This document shows, piece after piece, positions 30,031 through 39,827 of a stretch of 64,000 nt of DNA (within the stretch, counting starts at the first letter, position 1; the number at the start of each line of letters is the position of its first letter). Both the position numbers and the translations under genes were made by a program. Under the pieces are notes generated by a model, which saw only the letters and a list, made by a program, of their open reading frames with translations, was not told where the DNA came from and ran no database searches. The DNA is from Bacteroidales bacterium (GTDB lineage Bacteria; Bacteroidota; Bacteroidia; Bacteroidales; UBA10428), in assembly GCA_016933335.1 (NCBI GenBank), contig JAFGBD010000004.1, positions 20,019 through 84,018 of the forward strand, written 5' to 3'.

Positions 30031-30777
30031 TTACCTGGCTTTTCCCTGGTTTTTCACCGCTTCGGTTGCTTTTCTTATTTCTTCTTCGTCTCCCAGGTAA
30101 TAATGCCTGACCGGTCTCAGGTCTGAGTCAAGCTCATAAATCAGGGGTATGCCTGTGGGGATATTCAGTTTAAGGACTGCCTCTTCACTCATGTTATCAA
30201 GATATTTCACCAAAGCCCTGAGGCTGTTCCCGTGTGCGGAAATCAGCACTCTTTTACCTTTTTTGATGGTTGGGGCTATTTCTTCATGCCAGTAAGGCAG
30301 GAACCGGGCAACCGTATCTTTCAGGCTTTCGGTCAGGGGAAGTTCTTTTTCATCGACATTGGCATAAACCCTCAGCTTACCCGGATACCGGTCATCTGTT
30401 TTTTCGAGTGCCGGTGGCGGTATGTCGTAGCTTCTTCTCCATATCAGCACCTGTTCTTCACCGTATTTTTTTGCCGTATCAGTTTTGTTCAGGCCCTGCA
30501 GTGCCCCGTAATGTCTTTCATTCAGTCTCCATGATTTTTCCCAGGGTATCCATAGCTGGTCCATTTCTTCAAGGCAGAGCCAAAGGGTTCGGAGTGCCCT
30601 TATCAGAACCGAAACGAACGCAATATCAAACTCATACCCGTTTTGTTTCAATACCTTCCCTGCTTTGATTGCTTCGTTTACACCTTTTTCAGTAAGATCA
30701 ACATCTGTCCAGCCTGTGAACTGGTTGGATTTGTTCCAGACGCTTTCGCCGTGCCTGAGTAAAACAACTTTAAACAT
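30031..30777 (-). CDS. gpmA: 2,3-bisphosphoglycerate-dependent phosphoglycerate mutase
   Basis: The 248-residue histidine phosphatase-fold enzyme interconverts 3- and 2-phosphoglycerate in glycolysis. The phosphohistidine motif is '[10 protein letters not shown]', followed by '[15 protein letters not shown]', '[15 protein letters not shown]' and the second His in '[16 protein letters not shown]'. Length is normal. It lies 45 bases downstream of the HMA permease, on the same strand. Confidence 0.97.
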   Translation of the reverse strand: MFKVVLLRHGESVWNKSNQFTGWTDVDLTEKGVNEAIKAGKVLKQNGYEFDIAFVSVLIRALRTLWLCLEEMDQLWIPWEKSWRLNERHYGALQGLNKTDTAKKYGEEQVLIWRRSYDIPPPALEKTDDRYPGKLRVYANVDEKELPLTESLKDTVARFLPYWHEEIAPTIKKGKRVLISAHGNSLRALVKYLDNMSEEAVLKLNIPTGIPLIYELDSDLRPVRHYYLGDEEEIRKATEAVKNQGKAR

Positions 30778-30822
30778 ATTCTTTTATTTTTGCGGTGAAA
30801 TTAAAAACTATTCCTGAATTTG

Positions 30823-32103
30823 TCAATTTTTTATTCCCTGAAAGGCATATCCGGCGTTTTCAACCGCATCTCTGATTTTTTTCATGTCGATGTATTCTCC
30901 GTGAACGGTCACCTCGCCGGTCTCAAAATCTGCAGTGCTGTCATGGATGCCCTTTATGGCATTGATGCTGTTTTCAACAGACATCTTGCAGTGTCTGCAG
31001 GTCATTCCTTTTACGATCAGCTTTAATTCTTTCATCTCCGTTGGTTTATTGATGTTGGTGAATTCCTTTTTGCTTTTTTTATGCCTGATCATGGTTTTTC
31101 GCAGGTAACCGAAAATGATGAGGGCAGAGAGTATGATACCCGAGCTCATCTTCAGCCACAATGGCAACAGTCCGTGTTCATGAACTGTATGGGTCATGTG
31201 AAGGGCGTTCAGGAACATTTCCCTGGGCAGCACGTAATCAATCAGCAATCCGAAGAACAATGCCCCGGTCATAATTGACACAAGGTAGGTCATGAGTGTT
31301 CTGCGGCCCATCACTTTCCCGATAACCGTAATGGTTGCGGCGTTGGTTGCTGGTCCTGCCATCAGGAAGACCAGGGCTGCTCCGGGTGATATGCCTTTAA
31401 GCATCAGTACGGCAGCAATAGGAACAGAGCTGGTGGCACAGACATAGACAGGGATTGAGGCGGCAAGGATGATCAGCATACCCAGAAAATCACTTTTGAT
31501 GTAAGCCGCAAAGAAATCGTCAGGCACTGCAACAGCGATGAGGGCTGCTATGAGCAATCCGATCACTATCCATTTTGCGATATCCATCAGGAAAGTGCCA
31601 AATGAATACCGCAGGACTTCCCATAACAGGTTACCTCTATGATTATTTGATTTTTGGGAGACTTCACTCATGGTTTTTTCCTGCCGGTTCTTCTTTTCCA
31701 GGAAGTTTGATACAAATCCGCCCGCGATTCCTGTGATGAAAGCAACCAGGGGACGAAGGACAGCCAGGGGAAGGCCAAGCATTGAATAGGTGATGAGGAT
31801 CGAATCCACGCCGGTTTGCGGGGTTGATATCAGAAAAGACACTGCCGAACCTTTTGAGGCACCGCTCCTGTAGAACGAAACGCCTGTCGGGATAACGCCG
31901 CAGCTGCAAAGAGGCATCGGAACACCCAGAAGTGCTGCATTCACAACAGAACCGGTATTGCTTCTGCCGAGAATCTTCCTGATCTTCCCGTCGGGGAAGA
32001 AAATATGCAAAACCCCGGCTATCAGGAAGCCCAGAATCAGCCAGGGAGACATATCATAAAGTATACTGACAAGCTCCCTGAAATATGATTTCAGAAATTC
32101 CAT
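30823..32103 (-). CDS. SO_0444-type metal efflux permease with C-terminal HMA domain
   Basis: The 426-residue protein is a DUF318/ArsP-like permease with about eight membrane helices. The conserved 'GVPMPLCSCGVIPTGVSFYRSGAS' and 'FLISTPQTGVDSI' segments place the cysteine-containing metal site, and 'MAGPATNAATITVIGKVMG' is the second half. Residues from about 355 form a heavy-metal-associated domain with 'GMTCRHCKMSVENSI'. Relatives export Cu/Zn. The CDF transporter gene ends 4 bases upstream, so the two form a metal efflux operon. Metal identity is inferred. Confidence 0.9.
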   Translation of the reverse strand: MEFLKSYFRELVSILYDMSPWLILGFLIAGVLHIFFPDGKIRKILGRSNTGSVVNAALLGVPMPLCSCGVIPTGVSFYRSGASKGSAVSFLISTPQTGVDSILITYSMLGLPLAVLRPLVAFITGIAGGFVSNFLEKKNRQEKTMSEVSQKSNNHRGNLLWEVLRYSFGTFLMDIAKWIVIGLLIAALIAVAVPDDFFAAYIKSDFLGMLIILAASIPVYVCATSSVPIAAVLMLKGISPGAALVFLMAGPATNAATITVIGKVMGRRTLMTYLVSIMTGALFFGLLIDYVLPREMFLNALHMTHTVHEHGLLPLWLKMSSGIILSALIIFGYLRKTMIRHKKSKKEFTNINKPTEMKELKLIVKGMTCRHCKMSVENSINAIKGIHDSTADFETGEVTVHGEYIDMKKIRDAVENAGYAFQGIKN

Positions 32104-32107
32104 ACGA

Positions 32108-33013
32108 TTATCGTGAGTGGATCATCTCCTTGTTGTCACAGCAGTTGAACTCGTACTGTATAGTAACGTGCGAGATACCGAATTTGTTCAGCAGGATCTC
32201 GTGTATCTTTTCTTTGATTTTTTCAGTCTGGCTGATCCTGATATCCTCTTTCAGATCGATATGGCATTCAAAGTGAATTTCATTGTCGTTAAGGTTCCAG
32301 GCATGTACATGATGGATATTATCAATTTCAGGAAGAATTTCCAGTGCCTGTTTAACCTCGGTCAGTTCCAGTTCACGGGGGGTACCCTGCATCAGAATTC
32401 CCAGGGCCTGTTTCAGCACTGTCCATGTTTCTTTCAGGATGTACAATCCAACGATGACTGTTATGACGGGATCCAGCCAGTACCATCCGAAAAAATAAAT
32501 AAATACGGCACCAATTATAACGGCAACTGATGAGATCGTATCTCCCAGAAGGTGAAGATAGGCAGCCTTCACATTGATATTATGCCGTGAGTCGCGCCGC
32601 AGGAGAAAAACTGATATAATGTTTGCAAGGAGTCCGGCTACTGCAACCACAAACATCACCTGGCCCATAACAGGTTCAGGATTGCTGAGTCTTTTGAATG
32701 CCTCGGTGAACAGAAAGAAGGTGATAACAATCAGCACAATGGCGTTAAACAGGGCTGCCAGTATCTCAATGCGTTTATAGCCGAAGGTTTTCTTGTCGGT
32801 ATAATCTTTTTTACTGATGAGATGTGCCATCCAGGCAATGAATACTGCAAAGGTATCGCCCAGGTTATGCAAGGCGTCTGACAACAGGGCAAGGCTGTTG
32901 GATACCAGTCCCCCGATGATCTCAACAATGGTGATGGATAAATTCAGGACGGATGATATAAGGAGATTTTTCCCGCTGATATCCTTATGATAATGGTGTT
33001 GATGATGTTCCAT
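32108..33013 (-). CDS. CzcD-like cation diffusion facilitator (zinc type)
   Basis: The 301-residue CDF protein starts with a His-rich metal-binding segment 'MEHHQHHYHKD' and has six membrane helices. The transport site residues read 'LLSDALHNLGD' in helix 2 and 'LHLLGDTISS' in helix 5, the H-D/H-D arrangement of zinc exporters. The C-terminal cytoplasmic domain contains 'HHVHAWNLNDNEIHFECHI'. It is 4 bases before the HMA permease gene. Zinc, possibly also cadmium or cobalt, is the expected substrate. Confidence 0.93.
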   Translation of the reverse strand: MEHHQHHYHKDISGKNLLISSVLNLSITIVEIIGGLVSNSLALLSDALHNLGDTFAVFIAWMAHLISKKDYTDKKTFGYKRIEILAALFNAIVLIVITFFLFTEAFKRLSNPEPVMGQVMFVVAVAGLLANIISVFLLRRDSRHNINVKAAYLHLLGDTISSVAVIIGAVFIYFFGWYWLDPVITVIVGLYILKETWTVLKQALGILMQGTPRELELTEVKQALEILPEIDNIHHVHAWNLNDNEIHFECHIDLKEDIRISQTEKIKEKIHEILLNKFGISHVTIQYEFNCCDNKEMIHSR

Positions 33014-33159
33014 AAGATGTCCGGATGCCGGTTTATGATTAACAATAGCCCTTGCAGGGTTACTGGCCTGTCATAGAACAATTTTTATAAGGTTAAAGTT
33101 CAAATACGATAACCGTTCCTCATAAACCATTATACCGGTCCTTTGAACGGCTGCAGGTT

Positions 33160-34263
33160 TTATTCAGTGCGTGAAGGGCGCCTGAGATATACCAGTACCA
33201 GTCCGGCCAGCACAAGCGGGATACTGAGAAGCTGTCCCATATTCAGAAGCATTGTGCTTTCAAATGCCTCCTGGTCTGCCTTGATGAATTCGATGAAAAA
33301 CCTTGACAGGAATACCAGGACCATGAACAGGCCTATATAAAAGCCGTTTTTTATCTTTGTGCCTTTGCGGATATATATCCACAGCAGCAGCAGGAAGATG
33401 ACCAGGTAAGCCGATGCTTCCATAATCTGGGTCGGATACCTGGGGAGTCCGTAAACACCTGCACTGAGAACCAGTTTCCGGCCTTGTTTTTCGATGCGAT
33501 AGTCCAGTTCTTCAGGACGGGGATGCGTAACATCCAGCTGATAGATATAAGGTGCCAGGGCTCTTTTCAATCTCCGGCTGGCAAACAGTTCGGCTGTTGC
33601 GGTATCTTTCACACGCTGGGAGAACCTGACATAAATTTCAAGCGGAACTGCAGCATCCGGATGAGCGGAAGATGTGTCCTTCTTTTTGTACCATATTTTA
33701 TCAATCATCTCATCGTCTGAGATCAGGCTGTTAAAATCCTGTACAAAGACAAATCCTGAATCATTGCCGGTATGTTTGCCGTAGATCTCGGAATTCATCA
33801 GGTTGCCCGTGCGGATCATGAATGCTGCCAGTGCAACCAGGATAGCCAGGCGATCGAGCGACCACAGGTACGGCAGTCTGGTTTTCCGTGAAAAAAGGTA
33901 CATGCCAATCAGGATACCAGCCGCTGCACCATGGCTTGCCAGTCCCTGGTACCCGGTAAACCTGAAATCCTGTCCGATGGTTCCCCTCCAGGGCAGTATG
34001 ATTTCCAGCGGATGTTCCGAATAGTAACCGAACTCATAAAACAGGCAATGTCCGAGCCGTGCACCGATAATGGTACTCAGGATGACATAGATGGTGAGCT
34101 TTTCCATAATGGAGGTATCCAGGTTCTCCCGCTTAAGCATCCGGAGCATGATGAAATACCCGATAACAAACGAAAGGGCAAATAACATGCTGTAATACCT
34201 CAGTTCAATAGCTCCCAGGTCTGCAATCTGAGGTTTGATGTTCCAGATAATAAAATTCAGCAT
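33160..34263 (-). CDS. lgt: Prolipoprotein diacylglyceryl transferase
   Basis: Lgt attaches diacylglycerol to the lipobox cysteine of prolipoproteins in the inner membrane. Motifs seen are 'GARLGHCLFYEFGYY', 'YQGLASHGAAAGILIG' (the essential HGG/HGA region) and 'IRTGNLMNSEIYGK', plus 'YPTQIMEASAYL' near the end. At 367 residues it is longer than the E. coli enzyme; an extra-membranous insert of roughly 90 residues between the signature and the last helices is typical of Bacteroidota Lgt. It is divergent from the Ig-like lipoprotein. Confidence 0.94.
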   Translation of the reverse strand: MLNFIIWNIKPQIADLGAIELRYYSMLFALSFVIGYFIMLRMLKRENLDTSIMEKLTIYVILSTIIGARLGHCLFYEFGYYSEHPLEIILPWRGTIGQDFRFTGYQGLASHGAAAGILIGMYLFSRKTRLPYLWSLDRLAILVALAAFMIRTGNLMNSEIYGKHTGNDSGFVFVQDFNSLISDDEMIDKIWYKKKDTSSAHPDAAVPLEIYVRFSQRVKDTATAELFASRRLKRALAPYIYQLDVTHPRPEELDYRIEKQGRKLVLSAGVYGLPRYPTQIMEASAYLVIFLLLLWIYIRKGTKIKNGFYIGLFMVLVFLSRFFIEFIKADQEAFESTMLLNMGQLLSIPLVLAGLVLVYLRRPSRTE

Positions 34264-34402
34264 TTAAGTCTTTTTTATATGCAAATCTAGCAAACTAATG
34301 TTAAAATATGCAAATTGAGAAACAAATCAACCGGTTGTTATATTTTTGAGGCAGCCGGCAATATTATGTTATTATAAAAGTTTTAAGTTTGTATCTGAAT
34401 AA

Positions 34403-36274
34403 TTGATATCCTTGGTAAAAGACAGAATATACATCCTGTTCTTCATGTTTTGCGCAGTCTTTGCCGTTTGCTTTACAGACTGTGCCAAGGTTGGAACACC
34501 TATGGGAGGGCCTCAGGATAAAATCCCCCCACAGATAGTATCCAGCGAGCCTGCCAATTATAAGAGCAATTTCAGTGACGACAGGCTTGAAATCACTTTT
34601 GACGAGTTTGTAACCATCAGGAACCTCAGCAGTGAACTGATCGTTTCTCCACCGCTCAAGGAAAGGCCAACCATGAGGATGCGCGGAAAGGCCTTTATCC
34701 TTAACCTGAACAACGAGCTGAGAGACAGCATCACCTATACCTTTAATTTTGGAAGTGCCATCACAGATTTTCATGAAGGCAATGTTTTGCTTAATTATGA
34801 GTTTGTCGTTTCAACCGGTGATTTTCTGGATTCGCTGTCATTAACGGGCAGGTTGTTGCAGGCCCATGACCTTCAGCCGGGTAAAGATCCCGCGCTGGTG
34901 ATGATGTACAGTAACCTGAACGATTCTGCACCATTGCAGGAGATACCCCTTTACCTGGGGAAGACCGGCAAAGAGGGTGATTTTACCATTAATAACATAA
35001 AAACAGGGACATACAGGATCTTTGCATTAAAGGATGTCAACAACAATATGATTTATGATCTTCCCGATGAGTCGATTGCATTTTCAGATTCTGCTTTTGT
35101 TTTTGATCCACGTATTACTGATTTCAGCGAAGACATCATCATCGACACTTCCCGTATTGCCGGTTATGTTGATTCCACCATGTTTTCAGATTCGCTGTTT
35201 GCGACCTTTGTTGTTGACTCAATCACCGGTGACACCATTAATATTCCGCAGAAGCTAAGTTATGCCCTGCATATCAACCTTTACCTCTTTAACGAGATGA
35301 CAACCGTTCAGTATATAACAGATAAGGAAAGGCATACAAGAGAAAAGATATTCATCGCTTTCAACAGGCCTCCGTTTGACAGTGTAACAATAGAGCCCCT
35401 GAGTTTCGGGGATGAGACGCATACATTGCTTAAGGAGGTATCAGCCGGTAACGATTCCATCGTTTTATGGATTACGGATACCAGTATTGTCGCGATGGAT
35501 ACCCTGTTGCTGAAAGTAAGCTATTCGGTGTATGATTCATTGCATCGTCTGACGCGTACATCTGACACGCTTAATTTAAGGTTCAGGGAAAGAAAGCCTG
35601 AACCTGAAAGAGGCAGGAAATCACGCAAAGACAGGGAAGAAGAAGTACCTGAAACAGAATACCTGGGTCTGCAGCTGAATCTCGTCCCGAACGGCAGCAT
35701 GGACCTGAACAGGCTGTTAACCGTTACTTCTCCGCGACCTGTGTTTGACTTTGACAGCAGCAGGATGCATCTTTACAGCGTGGCAGATTCGGTTGATGTG
35801 GAGGAATCTTTTCATCTCCTGCCTGACTCTGCCCGGGTCCGCAGATTTGCTTTCAGGGTGAACTGGAAGGAAGGTATGAAATACCATCTTTACATAGATC
35901 CCGGGGCATTTACCGATATTTACGGCATGGCAAATGATACCATAGACATGCATTTTACCACACGTTTCCGTGACTATTACGGAAAGATCATTCTCAGCCT
36001 GGGGGAGAACCAGTCACCTTTTCTGATTCATCTGCTGGATGATAAAGACAAGATTGTTGCCACGGGGTCAGTTACCGGTGGTGTTAAAACTGTCTTCGAT
36101 TACCTCTACCCCGGAAATTACAGGTTAAAGGCCATCAGGGACATGAACCGGAACAGCCGGTGGGATACCGGCAAATACCTCGAAAATATTCAGCCCGAGA
36201 AGGTCTGGTTTTATCCCGAAAAAATAGAATTAAGATCCAACTGGGACATAGACCTTTCGTGGGATATTCGCTAG
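34403..36274 (+). CDS. Ig-like domain lipoprotein (Bacteroidota 'GTPxGGPxD' family)
   Basis: The 623-residue protein has a signal ending in a lipobox-like 'CFTDCAKVGTPMGGPQDKIPP', the hallmark start of this family. A Big_5-type Ig-like domain follows ('DDRLEITFDEFVTI...LNNELRDSITYTFNFG'), then carboxypeptidase-like sandwich segments ('GTYRIFALKDVNNNMIYDLPDE'), with a similar one near the C-terminus ('GNYRLKAIRDMNRNSRWDTGKY'). An Arg/Glu/Lys-rich stretch lies near residue 400. The only in-frame starts before the signal are TTG (34403 or 34412). Family function is unknown; outer-membrane anchoring is expected. Confidence 0.85.
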   Translation: MISLVKDRIYILFFMFCAVFAVCFTDCAKVGTPMGGPQDKIPPQIVSSEPANYKSNFSDDRLEITFDEFVTIRNLSSELIVSPPLKERPTMRMRGKAFILNLNNELRDSITYTFNFGSAITDFHEGNVLLNYEFVVSTGDFLDSLSLTGRLLQAHDLQPGKDPALVMMYSNLNDSAPLQEIPLYLGKTGKEGDFTINNIKTGTYRIFALKDVNNNMIYDLPDESIAFSDSAFVFDPRITDFSEDIIIDTSRIAGYVDSTMFSDSLFATFVVDSITGDTINIPQKLSYALHINLYLFNEMTTVQYITDKERHTREKIFIAFNRPPFDSVTIEPLSFGDETHTLLKEVSAGNDSIVLWITDTSIVAMDTLLLKVSYSVYDSLHRLTRTSDTLNLRFRERKPEPERGRKSRKDREEEVPETEYLGLQLNLVPNGSMDLNRLLTVTSPRPVFDFDSSRMHLYSVADSVDVEESFHLLPDSARVRRFAFRVNWKEGMKYHLYIDPGAFTDIYGMANDTIDMHFTTRFRDYYGKIILSLGENQSPFLIHLLDDKDKIVATGSVTGGVKTVFDYLYPGNYRLKAIRDMNRNSRWDTGKYLENIQPEKVWFYPEKIELRSNWDIDLSWDIR

Positions 36275-36313
36275 AAAGTACAACTGATTCATTGCTTGTC
36301 GGGCCCGGGATTT

Positions 36314-38428
36314 TTATCCAACGGCTTTATGGCTCAGGTATTTTTTCATCATTTCAAACAAATCTTTCAGGTTGACCGGTTTTATTAAGAAGCCGTTAAA
36401 CAACGACTGAAAGCTTTTCTGCTCTTCATTTTTCGGATAAGAGGCAGATATTGCGATGACCGGGATATTCCTGGTATGATCATGTTCCCTGAGAAACCTG
36501 GCGGCATCGTAACCGTTTATTTCCGGCATAATAAGATCCATTAATATAAGATCAGGGCGATATTGCATTGCCGCATTGATGGCCTTTTCCCCGTTTTCAG
36601 CCTCAATAAAATCCAGCGGTGAATACTTAAGCACGTCCATAATAAGCCTGCGGGCAGTCTGGTTATCATCACAGATCAGTATTTTTGCTTTATCAAACAA
36701 GATTGATCTGGGATTAAAAACTGTTTCGTCTGCTGAAATGATCTCCTGCCTTGGAACCTGTATATCTGAAAGCTCTATGGTGAAGGTACTTCCATGGCCG
36801 GGGGTGCTTGTGACGCTTATTGTACCACCCATCATTTCAACCAGCTTCTTTGTAATGGTAAGTCCTAATCCAGTGCCGCCATATATTTTTGTGTTCTGTC
36901 CGAGCTGTTGCCTGAATGCTTCAAATATCAGTGCCTGTTGTTCCGGAGGAATACCGATGCCGGAATCCTCAACAGATACGGATAAATCCATTTTATCATT
37001 ACCATCGTGCATTGATACTTTATCCAAAATCAGTTTTATATACCCTTTAGTGGTAAATTTACAGGCATTGCCGATGAGATTAACAAGTATCTGCTGCATC
37101 CTCACTTCATCAAGCATCAGAATAGCCGGAATATTGCTGTCTTTTTCAACAATAAACGAGAGCCCTTTTTCTTTAATCTTGTTAATAAACACGTTTTCAA
37201 CATTTTTAACAAGATTATTAATATTAACCGGAGCCGGTTCAATTCCAAGCTCTCCGGCTTCTATTTTACTCAGGTCGAGAATGTCGTTAATGATGTTGAG
37301 CAAATTATTTGCATTGTTAAGAATGATATTAACCTGGGAACGTTGGTCTTCATCTTCCACTGAGTGTACAAGCAAATCGGAGAAACCGATAATTGCATTC
37401 AGTGGTGAGCGGATCTCATGCGACATGTGGGAGAGAAATTCACTTTTTGTACGGTTTGCAGTTTCTGCAGCTTCTTTCTCAAAGCGCATTTTTTCCGCGT
37501 GTTTGCGTTCTGAGATATCCCTGAAGTTACATTGCATCACTTTTTTCCTTCCGGCAGTATATACGTTGCTTACTAATTCTATATCAATATAATGTTCCTC
37601 CCTGGTTTTTAAGCACAGATTTTCATTTTGAACATACTCTTTCTTTTGCATTTCTTTAAACAGGCTCTTTGTTTCCGCGGGCTCATCAAAGAAAATTACT
37701 TCCCACATTTTTTTCCCTGCTGTTTCCTCCTTTGTAATGCCTAATAAATTTGATAATGATGGATTTATATCATTAATCCTGCCGGTATTAAAATCCAGGA
37801 TCAGGATGCCGTCTTTAGCGCTTTCGAACAAACGCCGGTATTGTAATTCGGATGCCTTGATCAGTTCTTCCGCCTTTTTCCGGTAAGTAATATCTTTATT
37901 TATCCCGCGGTACCCTTTGAAGTTTCCTGAATCGTCAAAAACCGGAACACCGTCGGTAAGAAGACAGACCTGGCTGCCGTTCCTGGTCAGTATCCAGTTT
38001 TCCATATCTTTAATGGGTTTCCTCTTACTGGCGATCTTGAGAAATTTCTGGTTTATTCTCTGTGCTTCATTCGGGAGCGATAAATAATAAAAAGGTTTTC
38101 CGATAATTTCTTTGTTGGTATATCCCAGAATATCTTCAACTTTTTCAGAACAATAAATAAACCTGCCATTTTCATTAACTTCCCATATCCAGTCCGCACT
38201 GTTGAACACGATATCCTTAAAACGCTTTTCGGACATACTGAGTTCTTTTGTCCTTTCTTCAACTTTCTGTTCCAGTGTCATGCTGTATTCTTCAATAATC
38301 TCTCTGGACTGGATCAGTTCTGCCTGTGTTCTTCTTAATTTCAGTTCCGTTCTTACGAGAAGTTTTACCTGTTCTTCCAGTGCCTGGCAATCGGCCCTTA
38401 ATTTTTCTATTTCAGTTTTATTATCCAT
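36314..38428 (-). CDS. PAS-PAS hybrid histidine kinase with C-terminal receiver
   Basis: Starting at the ATG at 38428 (MDNKTEIEKLRADC), 20 bases after the FIST gene stop, gives 704 residues; the ORF track start at 38563 would overlap that gene. Order: coiled coil (1-68), two PAS domains (about 70-310), HisKA with the phospho-His in 'SHMSHEIRSPLNAIIGF' near residue 336, HATPase ('VNLIGNACKFT', 'DSGIGIPPEQQ', 'YGGTGLGLTITKKLV'), and a receiver with Asp near 629 in 'LILMDLIMP'. No transmembrane helix is visible, so it is a soluble sensor kinase. It is third in a FIST-FIST-kinase operon. Confidence 0.95.
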   Translation of the reverse strand: MDNKTEIEKLRADCQALEEQVKLLVRTELKLRRTQAELIQSREIIEEYSMTLEQKVEERTKELSMSEKRFKDIVFNSADWIWEVNENGRFIYCSEKVEDILGYTNKEIIGKPFYYLSLPNEAQRINQKFLKIASKRKPIKDMENWILTRNGSQVCLLTDGVPVFDDSGNFKGYRGINKDITYRKKAEELIKASELQYRRLFESAKDGILILDFNTGRINDINPSLSNLLGITKEETAGKKMWEVIFFDEPAETKSLFKEMQKKEYVQNENLCLKTREEHYIDIELVSNVYTAGRKKVMQCNFRDISERKHAEKMRFEKEAAETANRTKSEFLSHMSHEIRSPLNAIIGFSDLLVHSVEDEDQRSQVNIILNNANNLLNIINDILDLSKIEAGELGIEPAPVNINNLVKNVENVFINKIKEKGLSFIVEKDSNIPAILMLDEVRMQQILVNLIGNACKFTTKGYIKLILDKVSMHDGNDKMDLSVSVEDSGIGIPPEQQALIFEAFRQQLGQNTKIYGGTGLGLTITKKLVEMMGGTISVTSTPGHGSTFTIELSDIQVPRQEIISADETVFNPRSILFDKAKILICDDNQTARRLIMDVLKYSPLDFIEAENGEKAINAAMQYRPDLILMDLIMPEINGYDAARFLREHDHTRNIPVIAISASYPKNEEQKSFQSLFNGFLIKPVNLKDLFEMMKKYLSHKAVG

Positions 38429-38447
38429 AGGGCATACCGGTCGTTTT

Positions 38448-39659
38448 TCAATAAATAACACACAGCGAGGCAGTAAAATTGTGGAAAAAGTTTTTTCGCC
38501 CGATAGGACCAATTTCTCCGTATGCATAGAATCCCAGCCACGGAATATTTTTATCAAAAACATCCTGTATCACATCAATACCCTTTTCCTTTGCCTCTGA
38601 ACCAAAACATAATTTTCCTCTTGCGGCACAATCAAAATGCAGGACTGCCACCGGCTTCCTGTCCCCCGGATTAGACCTGATTCTTTCGGCCATTTTTTTT
38701 GCATTCAGCGATATTTTATCCGGATCTCTTCTGCCCAGCTGTATATTCGATCCTGTTGGGATCTCCGCCAGCACCTGTATGGAACCGTCAGGATTTTTAA
38801 GGGCCGGTGCGCGAACAATATGTGTGTCGTAGTTTGTGGCAAGCTGCTTTGGCAGCCTTTCACAAAGGCAGAGGGTACCGGCAAGCTCTGCAGTGAGATC
38901 GGTGGCATTTTCGGGCAGGTAGGTTTTAAAGAATGCCCATGCAGATTCATTGTTTATTTCAATGATTCTGTTTGCTTCCGCCCTGGTAACTGTTTTTTCT
39001 GTACCAATTGGTGTGCATCCGTGGCTGATTGCCGTTTCTATTGCGGCTTCCCCGGAAATCATGATACAGGAGACACTATCGCTGAAAACCTGATCATTGT
39101 AAAACTGGTATGTTTTAAAGGCATTCAGGCTTTCACTGGCGCATCCCCCGCTAAACAAAACGGGCTCTTTAATATTGCTTTCAATGCCGGAAAATAATGC
39201 GCTTGAATTAACCGTAAGGCCGTCGGGGAACATGACAAGAAGAAGGGGGGGGTCAGGTTGTGAATGTATCTTTTTTGCTATTTCACCCCCGGCTTTTTTT
39301 GAATTTTCTTTCAGATCATGTGCAATAAAATTTTGAAACCTGATCTTCTCCGAAGAAAAGACCATTAAAGCTGCTGTACTTTCGCCTTTTACCAGTCCCG
39401 ATTCGGTATAATATCCTTCTCCGGAAGGTCCCGTCTGTGTAATTACCCCTGATGCAGAGCATCCGCTTAAAGGTGCCTCGCCGGTTACAGATCTCACTCC
39501 TTTCAGCAGCTTATTATGATCATAATCGGCTGTGGCGAATAATAAAACAAAATCACAGGTGTTAATCCCTGCATTACTTAGTGCAGTCCGGGCTGCTTCA
39601 ACTCCTGCCATGAAAGGATCGGCTTGTTTGCTTTCTCCGACTCCTACTTTTGTTCCCAT
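38448..39659 (-). CDS. FIST-domain sensory protein, copy 1 (kinase-proximal)
   Basis: The 403-residue protein has the FIST_N domain ('FVLLFATADYDHNKLLKGVRSVTGEAPLSGCSASGVIT') and FIST_C domain ('HFDCAARGKLCFGSEAKEKGI', 'IPWLGFYAYGEIGPIG'). FIST is a predicted small-ligand (probably amino acid) sensory domain found with signal transduction proteins; here it stands alone. It ends 20 bases before the hybrid kinase start, so it is likely the input partner for it (inference). The upstream gene is a clear paralogue. Confidence 0.93.
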   Translation of the reverse strand: MGTKVGVGESKQADPFMAGVEAARTALSNAGINTCDFVLLFATADYDHNKLLKGVRSVTGEAPLSGCSASGVITQTGPSGEGYYTESGLVKGESTAALMVFSSEKIRFQNFIAHDLKENSKKAGGEIAKKIHSQPDPPLLLVMFPDGLTVNSSALFSGIESNIKEPVLFSGGCASESLNAFKTYQFYNDQVFSDSVSCIMISGEAAIETAISHGCTPIGTEKTVTRAEANRIIEINNESAWAFFKTYLPENATDLTAELAGTLCLCERLPKQLATNYDTHIVRAPALKNPDGSIQVLAEIPTGSNIQLGRRDPDKISLNAKKMAERIRSNPGDRKPVAVLHFDCAARGKLCFGSEAKEKGIDVIQDVFDKNIPWLGFYAYGEIGPIGRKNFFHNFTASLCVIY

Positions 39660-39827
39660 GGTATCCTCCTTGTTTCCGTGTTTCGTATTACGTGGTTCCT
39701 GTTTCAGGTCTGTCTGTAAAGGTTTGAAACTGTTTTTTTTCCTGCATAAGGGTCAATTTCTCTTCATTGCCGGAGATCTTTAAACAGGTTAACTTTATAA
39801 ACAGGAATTATGAATTGTTCTTATCGA

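Noticed and set aside
36576-37592. 338-residue plus-strand ORF opposite the hybrid kinase
   Set aside because: The minus strand encodes unmistakable kinase motifs across the same bases; the forward reading is Ser/Ile-rich shadow sequence.
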